Below the pieces are notes generated by a model that was given only the letters and a program-made list of their open reading frames with translations, did not search any database and was not told where the DNA came from. This document shows positions 21,001 to 28,900 of a DNA stretch of 64,000 bases, one piece after another. Numbering within the stretch: the first letter of the stretch is position 1; every line of letters begins with the position of its first letter. The stretch is taken from positions 764,022-828,021 of the forward strand of contig CAJNDS010002302.1 of assembly GCA_905221605.1 (NCBI GenBank). The letters run 5' to 3'. The DNA is from Symbiodinium natans. Lineage: Eukaryota; Sar; Dinophyceae; Suessiales; Symbiodiniaceae. Both the position numbers and the translations under genes were made by a program.

Positions 21001-22639
21001 ACCCTAAAGCCTAAACCCTAAGCCCTAAACCCTAAACCCTAAACCCTAAACCCCCAAACCCTAAACCCCAAACCCGAAGCCCTGTTTCTTCATGAGCATG
21101 TTCTTGGGGGCGGCGACACGAAAAAAACATCCGCATCTGGGCCTAACATCTGCAAGGGGTGGTGGGGTTCTAGCTGGGGTTGCTGGTGGGGAAAGTACAT
21201 TAATCATCTTGCCTGAATTGTGTAGGGCTCTAAGCACCTTGAACCATCGAGCGCCACCTGTACATAAGAGGTACCCTTTTTAGGGCCATACTAAGGGACC
21301 ATGTAACTACCCCAAGAGAGGTGGACGCCTGGTTGGTGGCCTTGGCACAGCGAGGCTGTCTGCAGTGAGCCCAGCTGCTTTTCTTGCTTCCAGAGAAGTT
21401 GGGGTGCGGCGGTCTGGCTTTGGGGTTTAGGGTTTGGGGTTTAGGGCAAATCCCGTACCCGGAACACCCTGAACCCTAGTTTCTGTTGGCAGATTAGGAT
21501 AGGTAGGACTAGCCAGACAGACCCCTAGCCGGTGCTAGCCCCAAACCCCAAACCCTCAACCCTCAACCCTCAACCCTCAACCTTAAACCCTAAACCCTAA
21601 ACCCTAAACCCTAAACCCTAAACCCTAAACCCTAAACCCTAAACCCTAAACCCTAAACCCTCTCGTCAAGCATCACACCTCAGGTCCTGCGGCGGACAGG
21701 GATGTGGCCTCTGCAGGTTGCCCCTGGGGTTTAGGGTTTAGGGTTTAGGGGTTTAGGGTTTAGGGGTTTAGGGTTTAGGGTTTAGGGTTTAGGATTTAGG
21801 GTTTAGGGTTTAGGGTTTAGAGTTTAGGGGTTTAGGGTTTAGGGTTTAGGGCTCAGGGGTTTAGGCGTTTAGGGGTGTAGGCTTTATGGCTCAGGTTTCT
21901 TGGGTTTAGGGCTGAAGGTTTTTTTTTTTGTGGCTGTTTAGGTTTTCAGGGTTTTTCTTAGGGCTTCTAGGGGTTAAGGGTTCAGGGTTCTAGGGTCTTG
22001 GGTTTTGAAGGTCTTCCCTAAACCCTAAACCCTAAACTTGCCCTAAGCCTCAAACCCTAGTTTCGGGTTTAGGGGAACCCTCAGTCCGAAACCTCTTCGG
22101 GTTCTAAGGCGCTTGGATGACGATGGTTGTTGTGTTTCTTTTGTTTTAATGGTTTAGGGTTTATGGGCTTGGGCTTAGGGTTTAGGGTTTAGCCCTCTAA
22201 AACCCTCTAAACCCTAAGACCCTGGACCCCTCACCCTTATCGTTAATAGATAGATGGCCCCTTAGTATGGTCCCTAAAGCCATCTTTACAGGGTCATGAA
22301 GTATTTAGGGCTTAAGGGCTCCTCCTAAAGGACCAGCTGCGTCCTGATCCCCCCAAACCCCCCTTCCCCCAAGTGTTGAACCCCACTCTGCGAAGATGAT
22401 TGAGAGCAAGGTTCAAGTGAACTATTGCGCGACGCAATGCATATATTGCACAGCTGAAAGGCGCCGCGGCGATGTGCAAGGAGGCAGAGATTGAAGAAAA
22501 TAATGAGAGCGCGCGCCAGATTCAAGCGGAAGAAGAATCCGAGAAAAGGCGAATATGGGAAGAAGGACAGCGAGCTATATGGGAAGAAGGACAGCGAGCC
22601 CATATAACGCCACCACAAGAGGAGAACGAGAAGCCCTAA
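1..22639 (+). CDS. Gene A: protein kinase split into many short exons (5' partial)
   Basis: Serine/threonine-type protein kinase that transfers ATP phosphate to proteins. No single ORF exists. Separate islands encode, in order, the glycine loop (1,851), beta-3 Lys and alpha-C Glu (4,538), hinge (6,030), catalytic loop RDLKADN (11,610), DFG (12,607), GTPAYIAPE (13,234) and alpha-F (14,069 plus 16,073). Codon phase agrees at 11,682/12,607, 12,684/13,234, 13,268/14,069, 14,106/16,073, 16,136/16,892 and 16,948/17,773. Introns of 0.3-2.8 kb consist mainly of telomere-like heptamers. The first residue of the usual HRD is Val, but the catalytic Asp, the DFG Asp, the beta-3 Lys and the alpha-C Glu are all present, so it is probably active. 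Downstream candidate exons with compatible phases lead to a stop at 22,637-22,639. The kinase group is not assigned. The kinase call is firm; the 5' and 3' exons are tentative and may belong to other genes. Confidence 0.7.
70..1051. repeat. Intron-like stretch with telomere-like heptamers
   Basis: TTTAGGG units at 108-165, then about 700 bp of unique sequence with scattered degenerate units and no convincing exon, then CCCTAAA units from about 930. Confidence 0.6.
1052..1139 (+). CDS. Candidate exon upstream of kinase domain
   Basis: The island is preceded by CTTCCTGCAG and followed by GTTTAGGG. The frame WLWLEALSLREIGNWHFAWG is open, ends in phase 0 and joins the glycine-loop exon in phase. 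A second frame is also open, so the protein sequence is uncertain. Confidence 0.45.
1851..1943 (+). CDS. Kinase exon: glycine-rich loop (beta1-beta2)
   Basis: It encodes VLGRGSFGTVWRAK, the ATP-binding GxGxxGxV loop of protein kinases. The acceptor is CCCCAG. The exon seems to end before GCTTAGGG, a GC donor made from a repeat variant. Confidence 0.88.
2335..2700. repeat. Tandem repeat of about 85-100 bp, four diverged copies
   Basis: Each copy has ATGGACGCTTGTGACA, TTGTTCCACATCCTTGCGC and an AAATACCAGTGTTTTGGG-like part. The long minus-strand ORFs here are products of the repeat. Confidence 0.7.
2964..3110. repeat. CCCCAAA variant heptamer array
   Basis: About 20 near-perfect CCCCAAA units, a C-for-T variant of CCCTAAA. 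Confidence 0.85.
4005..4043 (+). CDS. Candidate 39-nt kinase exon (loop before beta-3)
   Basis: It lies between CCCTCAG and GTCTAGGG, encodes AVGDGLTEGPEST, and is in phase 0 on both sides. It would form an insert between the glycine loop and beta-3. Confidence 0.4.
4538..4628 (+). CDS. Kinase exon: beta-3 Lys and alpha-C helix
   Basis: It reads GFAKAAQRESDVADRLS then KEPHRPG. FAK fits the beta-3 A-x-K and the Glu in RESDVADRL fits the alpha-C Glu, followed by the usual HP-like turn. It is flanked by CCCTAAA on the left and GTTTAGGG on the right. Confidence 0.7.
5131..5279. mobile_element. MITE-like inverted-repeat element, family C
   Basis: The ends are imperfect inverted copies of ACTTGGAGGTTCATGGTACT and TAACCCAATTA; the middle has CCTAATAGGGT-type sequence. 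No ORF. Confidence 0.75.
5661..5689 (+). CDS. Candidate kinase exon (beta4-beta5), right end uncertain
   Basis: After GTGTTGTGCAG the frame reads LYHAKHFPDL, as expected between alpha-C and the hinge. A GC donor at 5,690 would leave phase 2 and join the hinge exon in frame. The island stays open in another frame to a GT donor at 5,767, so the exon could be longer. Phase does not match the preceding exon. Confidence 0.4.
5775..5995. repeat. Tandem duplication of a mixed repeat/unique block
   Basis: A block of about 105 bp (TTTAGGG units plus TTTGAAGCTGTAAGATCCTC and CAGCCGGAAG) occurs twice, nearly identical, at 5,775-5,877 and 5,893-5,993. Confidence 0.8.
6030..6119 (+). CDS. Kinase exon: hinge region
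   Basis: It reads FLRGMYAFVMELCTCGSL. The VMEL-C-x-GGSL pattern is the hinge between kinase lobes. The acceptor is CCCCAG and the donor is in GGGTTTAGGG. Confidence 0.8.
6171..6321. mobile_element. MITE-like element, family C
   Basis: TACTTGGAGGTTCATGGTAC at the left and an inverted CCTGAACCTTCAAGTA end at the right. Confidence 0.8.
6422..6585. repeat. Perfect CCCTAAA array (about 23 units)
   Basis: Uninterrupted telomere-type heptamers inside a kinase intron. It is interstitial: unique sequence and genes lie on both sides. Confidence 0.95.
6612..7018. repeat. 21-bp GGGCAAGGCCC array with internal inversion
   Basis: Units of ATTCGTGGGCAAGGCCCAA: four forward, three or four inverted about a perfect palindrome at 6,697-6,724 (centre CCGGAT-type), then about a dozen forward. 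Each unit also has a small internal palindrome. Long ORFs in all frames here are repeat artefacts. Confidence 0.9.
7079..7990. repeat. Composite repeat of TTTAGGG plus a GC-rich block
   Basis: About 30 diverged units of 25-32 bp combining GTGTTTAGGGTTTCAGGGCC with CTCAGGGCCT or CAGCGTTTAGGG. TTTCAAGG units follow to 8,080. Confidence 0.8.
8125..8520. repeat. Two direct copies of a 115-bp unit
   Basis: The copies at about 8,125-8,245 and 8,398-8,515 share TTTTAAAGGCAAAATA and the following GGAGACCC, CTTGCCTC and CCGACCCCCC segments. The sequence between them is unique. Confidence 0.7.
8811..8910. repeat. CCCTAAA array (about 14 units)
   Basis: Telomere-type units directly upstream of the 8,922 island. 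Confidence 0.9.
8922..8990 (+). CDS. Weak exon candidate between hinge and alpha-E
   Basis: A unique island between CCCTAAA (left) and TTTAGGG (right), preceded by CAGTGCAG. One frame is open for the whole length, while the phase-matched frame ends at a TGA. A run of about 18 C follows. Confidence 0.2.
9422..9500 (+). CDS. Kinase exon: alpha-D/alpha-E region
   Basis: It lies between CCCCTCAG and a canonical GTAAGG donor. The frame EEVYAAPPEALPPGEVIENL resembles the stretch before alpha-E. It ends in phase 2, which the next exon completes. Confidence 0.6.
10180..10244 (+). CDS. Kinase exon candidate: alpha-E
   Basis: Phase-matched to the previous exon it reads SWIGQVLLGMEPLGSLFDS, alpha-E-like. 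A GTAAGG donor follows at 10,245, but this frame meets TGA three bases before it. Either a GA donor is used, the other open frame is right, or the exon is damaged. Confidence 0.45.
10489..10732. mobile_element. Family C element interrupted by telomere-like units
   Basis: Both family C ends are present, but the right half contains about 85 bp of CCCTAAG/CCCTAAA units between TATAATTGGG and GTAGTTGGGTTACAAGTACC. Confidence 0.75.
11230..11472 (+). pseudogene. Intronless coding-like fragment inside a kinase intron
   Basis: An 80-codon ORF (HMDFNAPSAASYQKKDFDFV ... ISGFEQQELLNLKH, stop) with mixed, non-repeat composition lies in the intron before the catalytic-loop exon. It is too long and uniform to be a repeat artefact but has no clear splice sites. 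It may be a retroposed gene piece or a cassette exon. Confidence 0.35.
11610..11682 (+). CDS. Kinase exon: catalytic loop
   Basis: It encodes LRHLHSMGMLVRDLKADNVV, subdomain VIb with catalytic Asp, Lys and Asn; His of HRD is replaced by Val. The acceptor is ATCAG and the donor GTGCGC. The exon ends in phase 1. Confidence 0.9.
12607..12684 (+). CDS. Kinase exon: DFG motif
   Basis: It reads GLLAKLTDFGLCRFGTEASG, the Mg-binding DFG and the start of the activation loop. The acceptor CGGAAG gives a phase-correct join to the catalytic-loop exon. The donor is GTTCGA, phase 1. Confidence 0.9.
13234..13268 (+). CDS. Kinase exon (35 nt): activation segment APE
   Basis: Joined in phase it gives GTPAYIAPEART, the P+1 loop and APE motif. 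The acceptor is CCCCCAG. The donor sits in GTTTAGGG, so a telomere-like unit supplies the 5' splice site. Confidence 0.9.
14069..14106 (+). CDS. Kinase exon (38 nt): start of alpha-F
   Basis: It reads VIRGQSYGRAAD plus two bases of Leu. A GC donor at 14,107 splits the Leu codon, and the next exon completes it as DLYSFG, the conserved alpha-F Asp context. Confidence 0.7.
14107..16072. repeat. Intron splitting the kinase alpha-F codon
   Basis: A 1.97-kb intron with TTTAGGG units first, unique blocks in the middle (some open, such as 14,771-14,835 and 14,931-15,015, flanked by TTTAGGG on both sides and out of kinase order), then two long CCCTAAA arrays (15,453-15,567 and 15,692-15,816). Confidence 0.6.
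16073..16136 (+). CDS. Kinase exon: alpha-F
   Basis: It reads YSFGALIWLILTGGLIVAW, the D-x-(Y/W)SFG core helix of the C-lobe. The acceptor is CCTAAACAG and the donor a canonical GTGAGT. Confidence 0.85.
16892..16948 (+). CDS. Kinase C-lobe exon candidate
   Basis: The acceptor is CCCCCAAG and the donor CAG/GTGTTG. The frame ATAGEPKIEPPCAHMAPRQ is phase-matched on both sides. It lies where the alpha-G loop should be. Confidence 0.55.
17773..17835 (+). CDS. Kinase C-lobe exon candidate
   Basis: The frame AHKWDYSALASNCKLPLRLQ is phase-consistent with the previous exon. The left flank ends CCCTGAG; the donor GTTCGG leads into 18 TTTAGGG units. Confidence 0.5.
17839..17966. repeat. TTTAGGG array (about 18 units)
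   Basis: Perfect array starting three bases after the 17,835 exon end. Confidence 0.95.
18511..18557 (+). CDS. Exon candidate downstream of kinase domain
   Basis: It follows AAGCTCAG and precedes GTTTAGGG. Two frames are open. The phase-matched frame (DCGVHPAPRGRAGTL) leaves phase 2, which the next candidate accepts. Confidence 0.35.
18985..19050 (+). CDS. Exon candidate downstream of kinase domain
   Basis: Acceptor CCCACACAG, donor GTTTAGGA. The frame RVTPRAKMPNLQLSKLSVS is open and phase-matched to the preceding candidate. Confidence 0.4.
19734..19802 (+). CDS. Exon candidate, frame uncertain
   Basis: Acceptor CCTCTCGCAG, donor GTCTCT. Two frames are open; one reads ENGARPLPSAEQEDQQQNRG and the other, phase-matched, reads RMVPGPYLLQSRRTNN. 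Both flanks are CCCTAAA-type. Confidence 0.3.
20038..20091 (+). CDS. Exon candidate (18 codons)
   Basis: It reads ELVLDLTKEEAALWSHIL between CGCGAAG and a GTGGCG donor, phase 0 at both ends. It looks strongly coding; no domain assigned. Confidence 0.5.
20559..20591 (+). CDS. Exon candidate (33 nt)
   Basis: Acceptor TTCTGCAG, donor GTCGCC. It encodes TLEPQLSWRPP and is phase 0 like its neighbours. A longer reading in another frame (to 20,642) is possible. The adjacent island 20,851-20,928 is also open but lacks clear limits. Confidence 0.3.
21684..21716 (+). CDS. Exon candidate (33 nt)
   Basis: It lies between CACCTCAG and CAG/GTTGCC, flanked by CCCTAAA and TTTAGGG. It encodes VLRRTGMWPLQ and is phase 0 at both ends. 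Confidence 0.35.
22454..22639 (+). CDS. Probable terminal exon of gene A
   Basis: After TTGCACAG a 61-codon frame reads LKGAAAMCKEAEIEENNESA and on through a highly charged, probably coiled-coil stretch. It contains a duplicated eight-residue unit (RxIWEEGQ), a 24-bp tandem repeat in DNA. The frame ends at a TAA formed by the first CCCTAAA unit. Confidence 0.55.
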   Translation: MKGAAAMCKEAEIEENNESARQIQAEEESEKRRIWEEGQRAIWEEGQRAHITPPQEENEKP

Positions 22640-22843
22640 ACCCTAAGCCCTCAGTCCTAAACCCTAAGCCCTAAACACAAAACCCTAAACCCTAAACCCT
22701 AAACCCTAAGCTCTCTGTCCTAAACCCTAAACCCTAAACCCTAAACCCTACACCCTAAACCCTAAACCCTAGACCCTAGACCCTAAACCCTAAACCCTAA
22801 ACCCTAAACCCTAAACCCTAAACCCTAAACTTGCGAAGCACAG

Positions 22844-22938
22844 GGCTTCAACCAAGTCTTGCGAGCAACTCGCCTATACCCCAACGATTCAATCCCTCTT
22901 CAAATATTGAACCCACATCCCGAGCCAGCCCTAAGCGG
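22844..22938 (+). CDS. Exon candidate
   Basis: Acceptor GAAGCACAG, donor GTTAGG. The frame GFNQVLRATRLYPNDSIPLQ and onward is fully open and coding-like. It ends in phase 2. Confidence 0.5.
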
Positions 22939-25900
22939 GTTAGGTTTTTAGGGAACCCTAAGATTGAAACGCTGACCCCTTTTACCTTAAACCCCCAACC
23001 CTAAAGGGTTTAGGGTTGAGGGTGTAGGGCAAAACCCTAAACCCGTAAATTTAAGAGCCTCCAACTCAAGCCGCCGACCCCGCTGGAGCATAGTTGAAAG
23101 GTTTAAACGCGTTCGTTAGGTCACAGGATGCCAAAGTTGGTGGGGGGGGGTAGGGGGTAGGGGGGGGGGTGGGGGGGGGGGGGGGTGGGGGGGGGGGGGG
23201 TAGGGGGGGTAGGGCAGGGTTTTCCCCAAAGGGCCCCTTATGTCCTGTACGAAACCGCCTATGGTCCGTGAGTTTTATGCCGTGTGGGCTGCCCGAGGAC
23301 CCCCCCCTACCCCCCCCCCCCCCCCGCGTTTGGGGGTAAGGAGGGAAACCTCCGGCAGACCCAGCACCCTCAGCCCTAATCCCCAAACCCTTAGTTAAAC
23401 CCTAAACCATTCACCCGAATCCCTAAGCCCTAAACCCTTAAACCCGAAACCCTTTCGGCAACATTCACCCTAAGCGCTAAGCCCTGACCGGTGCCCGGAA
23501 CTCTCACGCTTGAGCCAAGGGTCTGCGGTTTGATGATGACAGAACTTCGCTAGGGTTTAGGCGTAGGGTTTCGGGTTTAGCGATTTTTGGGGGGGTTTGA
23601 GGGGTTTGAGGGGTTTATAAGGGTCTAGAGGTTTGGCAACGTGCGAAGCCCTAAAAGCCCCCCCCCCCCCTCCCTCCCCCTTCCCTTCCCTTCCCCCTTT
23701 GTGTTGCGCAGGCTGGAAGATTCGGTCGCACCAGGTGGGCTGGCTTTCCCGACTAGGGCTTTGGGGTTACAGGAGTTAGAGACTTCTTTCGGGTTCTGTT
23801 CTGGGTTTGCGGTTTAGTTTTTTGTTTTTTTGTTCTAGGCTTTGTGTAAACCATGCAGGAAAAGGAAGCGGAGGGATTCTGCAACTCGAACTGGGGGTGC
23901 CGGGCGTACAGATATGTTTTTTGCCAAAACGGTTCCCGGTTGGGCGTGCAGATTTGCCCCCCCCCCCCCCCCCCGGCATGTTATGTGTGAGTCTATGCCA
24001 GGTTTGCCTAAAGCACATGCGTGATCATGCGTTCTTAATTTTTATCGTGGGCGTGAACGCAGAAACAGGGGGCTGCTTTGGTTGGTTCGTGGTTGGCAAA
24101 AGTTCGGTGGGATGGCTGGGTTGATGTTGGGATGCGCCCCCTTATACTGACAGTCCTTAATAGGGATTACAACAGGGGCACTATAATCCTATCAAGGACT
24201 GCTAGTATAAGGTGGAACATTAGGGCCAATATGTGTTGGTTAAAGGGCAATGGGTCGAGAGGTTCATGAGCATGCTTGGCGGTTCATGGTACTTTGTAAC
24301 CCAATAATAACTGTACTTATACCCTAAGTATACCTCTATTAAATAGAGTACTTCAGGGGCTTGTAAGTGATTAGCACTACACTTATAATTGGATTACAAG
24401 TGCCCTGAACCATTCAGTAGACGAGACACATCGGCCAAATCCAGAGGGGGGTGGCTGAAGATTCGCTTCCTAATCCACCCCCGCAATTCAAGCCCTCAAC
24501 CATACGCCCTAAATTCCTATATTCATAAGTCCTGAGAAGAGATTTCTTTGCCGGCGTCCTTTGTAAGGTTTAGGGTTTGCCGTACTTAGCCAATAGACGA
24601 ACCTTAATTTGTCGGTTTCGTGTTTCCGAAGGTTAACCTTTGTTCCTTAATTCTTGGAGAAGTAAGTGTCATTAACACCCGTCATTAACTAAACCCGAAA
24701 CTCTAAACTCTAAACTCTAAACTCTAAACTCTAAACTCTAAACTCTAAACTCTAAACTCTAAACTCTAAACTCTAAACTCTAAACTCTAAACTCTAAACT
24801 CTAAACTCTAAACTCTAAACTCTAAACTCTAACTCTAAACTCTAAACTCTAAACTCTAAACTCTAAACTCTAAACTCTAAACTCTAAACTCTAAACTCTA
24901 TACTCTAAACTCTAAACTCTATACCCTAAACCCTAAACCCCAAGCCCTAAACCCTAAACCCTAAACCTGCACCCTAAACGCTAAACCTCAGGACAAAGGG
25001 TTGCTCTGGGTGGGCCGGGCAGTAGCAGCAGAGGTCCGGACGAACGAGGCGAAGCTTCCCGTCCGAGGTGCGCTGGAGTGTAGGGTTTAGGGTTTAGGGT
25101 TTAGGGTTTAGGGTTGAGGGTTGAGGGTTGAGGGTTGACGGTTGAGGGTTTAGGGTTTAGGGTTTAGGGTTAGGGTTTAGGGTCAGGGGTTTAGGGTTTA
25201 AAATTTAGGGTTTAGGGTGTAGGGTGTAGGGTGTAGGGTGTAGGGTTTGGGATTTTGGTTTTTTTTTTGGATGGTTTTGTTTATTTGTGGCCTTACAAGA
25301 ATTGGGTCGAGTCCTTGCGACGTACTTAGGGTTGAGGGTGCGGGGAGGGGGTTCTTCAGCGCGATACGGAGGCTCAGGCAATTTGGGTACTTCAGGCCGC
25401 TCGTTGGTGGACATTTGGACAGCTTACTGGGGGGGTGGGTGGGGTCAGAGCGCTCTCCTATCTATTTCAACCCTCCATCCCCCGAGATGCCTAAAGCCCA
25501 TGCAACTCTGCTCCGGTTTGGGGTTCAGGGTTTAGGGTTTTGGGTTTGGGGTTTAGGGTTGTGGGTTTTCCCGCCGTAGAACTTGGTACTGTAGCATGCT
25601 GTGCACGACGAAGTTGGTGACGGGGTCTTTTGGCGACAACACCTTCCTAGCGTGAAATCTATGGACGACCCCTACACCCCTTGAATGCCAACAATACAGA
25701 CCCTTAACCCTAAACCCCAAAAAAACCCCAAACCCCAAACCCCAAACCCCAAACCCCAAACCCCAAACCCCAAACCCCAAACCCCAAACCCCAAACCCCA
25801 AACCCCAAACCCCAAACCCCAAACCCCAAACCCCAAACCCCAAACCCCAAACCCCAAACCCCAACCCCAAACCCCAAACCCCCCCAAACCCCAAACCCCA

Positions 25901-28900
25901 AACCCCAAACCCCAAACCCCAAACCCCAAACCCCAAACCCCAAACCCCAAACCTTCGACAGCTCCGACCACGAATTGATAGAGGAACCAACTCTGGTCAA
26001 ATCCCGAGGGAGCTTAGCTTTTGCGTCCCTGATCAGAGCACATTTAGCCACACGAATGCAGAGTTCTTCTGCTCCTGCTTTCGAAGACTTCGAAGACATC
26101 ACTGGCCCAAAGGACAGATACTCTTTGTCGCAGAATCTGCTTGGCCTCGGAGAAGATTTTAAGAAATTTGTGGCTGTTATGACCGCTATCGTGAAAGCCA
26201 ATGTGCCAGAAGAAGAACCAGCGGTATTGGGCAATCCGCAATTTGCACGAGTCGATTTGTCGCGCATTTCAAAGATATGCAACGCATTTGTGTTCGCGTC
26301 CAACGCTGCCCTTTTCAAAGATGCGCTGAGAGCTATGGAAAACGGGCGCCTAGACGACGTTTTGAGTGACCCAAAAATGGTCCCTTTCCTGGGAAGAAAT
26401 TGGCGTATGCTAGAATCTTGCTCCTCTATTTACTCTGAAAGAGGAGGCTGTGGCCTTCTGTCCAGGGCCTTGCGCATGAATCGCAAGTGCATTTCATGGC
26501 TGAGGAAGTCATTGCCCGTTGCAGTTTCAGCTGCTGTGCACTTCGACGAAGCGGACTTGTTTGGGTTGGAGAAGAAATGGGCCGGGAGCGGGTTAGCTCG
26601 GACGGTGTCTTTGCGCCAGATCAGTAGGCAAATAAGTTCTATTTCTACAGCGGATCGGACCCTAGCTGAAGATCCCGACGCTCCCTCGAAGCCCACCGCT
26701 ACAGGATCGGACAACCAAGTGGCCAAATTGAGCCAGAGGGCCGCGGCTGATTTGATGCCTTCGCGTTTCACTGAATTCGCGATGGAAGACTTGGCCGAAC
26801 GCCCGTTTACAGCGCTCTTAGGAGCCATGTCGCAATGGCTCAATGCACTGAGTGTGGACAGGGTCACGGCTACCGCCTCAGGCGAGGACATGCCTAAGCG
26901 ACGGCGAACAGACGATACAAGTGCCACTTCCCATCCTACCGTGTCTCAGGTAGCGCGTGCTTTCTGCACAGGCACTCTCTTAGAGCCATCCAAAAGGGCT
27001 AGACAGCACATCCTTGACACCTTTGACATAAGGGAATTTACTTCATGGAGCCTGGCTGCGTGGCAACTAGCAGCCAGTCGCCTTCTTTTGATTTCGGGGA
27101 CAGTGTCCCATCGTTTCTGTCTCATCTCCGAGCCCAGTCGAGAGAACTCAAACTGGCCGCCAAAAGCTCCATTTCTGGCAAAATGAGAGAATTGGTCGGG
27201 CTGTGGGTGTCTTCAGAAATCCCCACCTGGACTCTCAGATCAAACTCCGCAGAAGAGGAAATCGAAGTGGCTAAAGATTTGGTGAGCCAACTTACTTCGT
27301 CGGCGGTGAAAGAAGGTATGTCAGTTGGCACTCAGACTCTTGGGGAGATATGTGGGTGGGCAGCTGACCATTTGAAAAGCATCTCAGCGAGCAGGTTGGA
27401 AGAAATAGTCAGAAGGCTGGCTGTAACCCAGATCGAAGTGGATTGCAGAGCTATGTGTTCTCTCCGCTGCTTTTTGCATGCCAGAAAAACTGGTATGGCC
27501 CTTGAGCCAGCAACCGATTGGGTCTTGACATGGACCACTCGGGCTGCTAATTTGAGGTATCCCCCGGATGTTGGCACGATAGGGTCCACGAGGTTCATTG
27601 GATCTTTCAGCGGGGCCAACCTACACGAGACTGCCCAAGAAGCCAAAGCTGCCATCGACCGACTGGGCAAGCGTTTAGACGACATAGAAGAGTCTGGATA
27701 TGACGTCGACCGCACGGTGATCCAGAACTCCTTTGAAAATGCGGCTGCCTCAGTGAGTGCACTGCTGTCGCCTGCATTGGTGCAGCTCGCAGATCGGGTT
27801 GAAGAGATCCCAATAACTGGTAAGAACTCGTCGCTATCTGCCCCGTCATTGGCTCGCCTGGTGTCCAATGTTCAGTTTTCGTCTCCTGATTGGCAACGTA
27901 ATGCTCTAGCTTTCACTCATTGGTTTGGGTCCCACAAGAAAGACATCGATGAAGTCTCTCAGGCGGCTGCCATGGAAGGCTTAAACGGTCTGTCAGTTCT
28001 GCGAAGAGCATCCGAGATGATCAGAAAGCAACAGACAACCACAAGTGCTGCCAGCAGAAACCCTTCTCTGTTCTTGTTCACGCCGACTCAGCTAGGCTCG
28101 ATACACCCTCGGCTGAACAGGACAATAGGGACCCTGACTCCGTCTCACTCCATCATTGAAGAGATCGAGCGCTGTTTGGCTCCGACCTTGGTTCTTGACA
28201 CCAGACCATCCGAGCTCCTGGTGCAAGAAGCGTTGACTACCTTGTCCAGAGATGGCTCAATGCCCACTTTGCTTGAAGTTTTGGCCTTGTGCTTCGAAGT
28301 TCCAGGAGACACAGGAATCAAGATGATCAATTCAAGGATCCACAAGATCAAATCGAGCTTACAATTTTTGTCCGCAAGGCAGGCATCTGCAGTTGGGTCT
28401 TTTGCGCTATCTCCTTCAGTTGCAAAACGCCGCGCTCAACGTGGGCATAGACCTGGCGAGGGAACAAGATATGCGCTCCTTGATGAGTTGGCTGCTGCGG
28501 TTAACGGATAGGTGGCCGTTCTGAACAACACTTCTACCTTACCCCTACTAACCTCCCTTTGGCAGACGCACAAGCCCCCCTCCCCATCATCAAAAACGCG
28601 CCGGACCGCATCTCACAGGCCCTTTTGACGGCGGCGGAGAACACATTCGCTAAACTGCCGGTCAAACCCAGGACGTGCTGGATTACTCCAACACTTGCAG
28701 CGGACATCGAAGCCGTAAAACAGCGCAGATTACATGGAGACCCTCAGGCCACTCAGGAATACAAAAGGCTCAAAACGCAAGCCCGCAAAGTAAAACGCCA
28801 ATGGCTTAGGGATCAGGTCCTGCAATCCCATAATCAGGGGTCGCAAGCGCTTTGGCGGAACCTCCGTAAAATGACAACGGGATTTAGAGAACGAAAAGCC

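Noticed and set aside
25553-26318. Minus-strand ORFs up to 202 codons with Gly/Phe/Val repeats
   Set aside because: They are TTTGGGG read-through of the CCCCAAA array, extended into antisense of the retroelement ORF.
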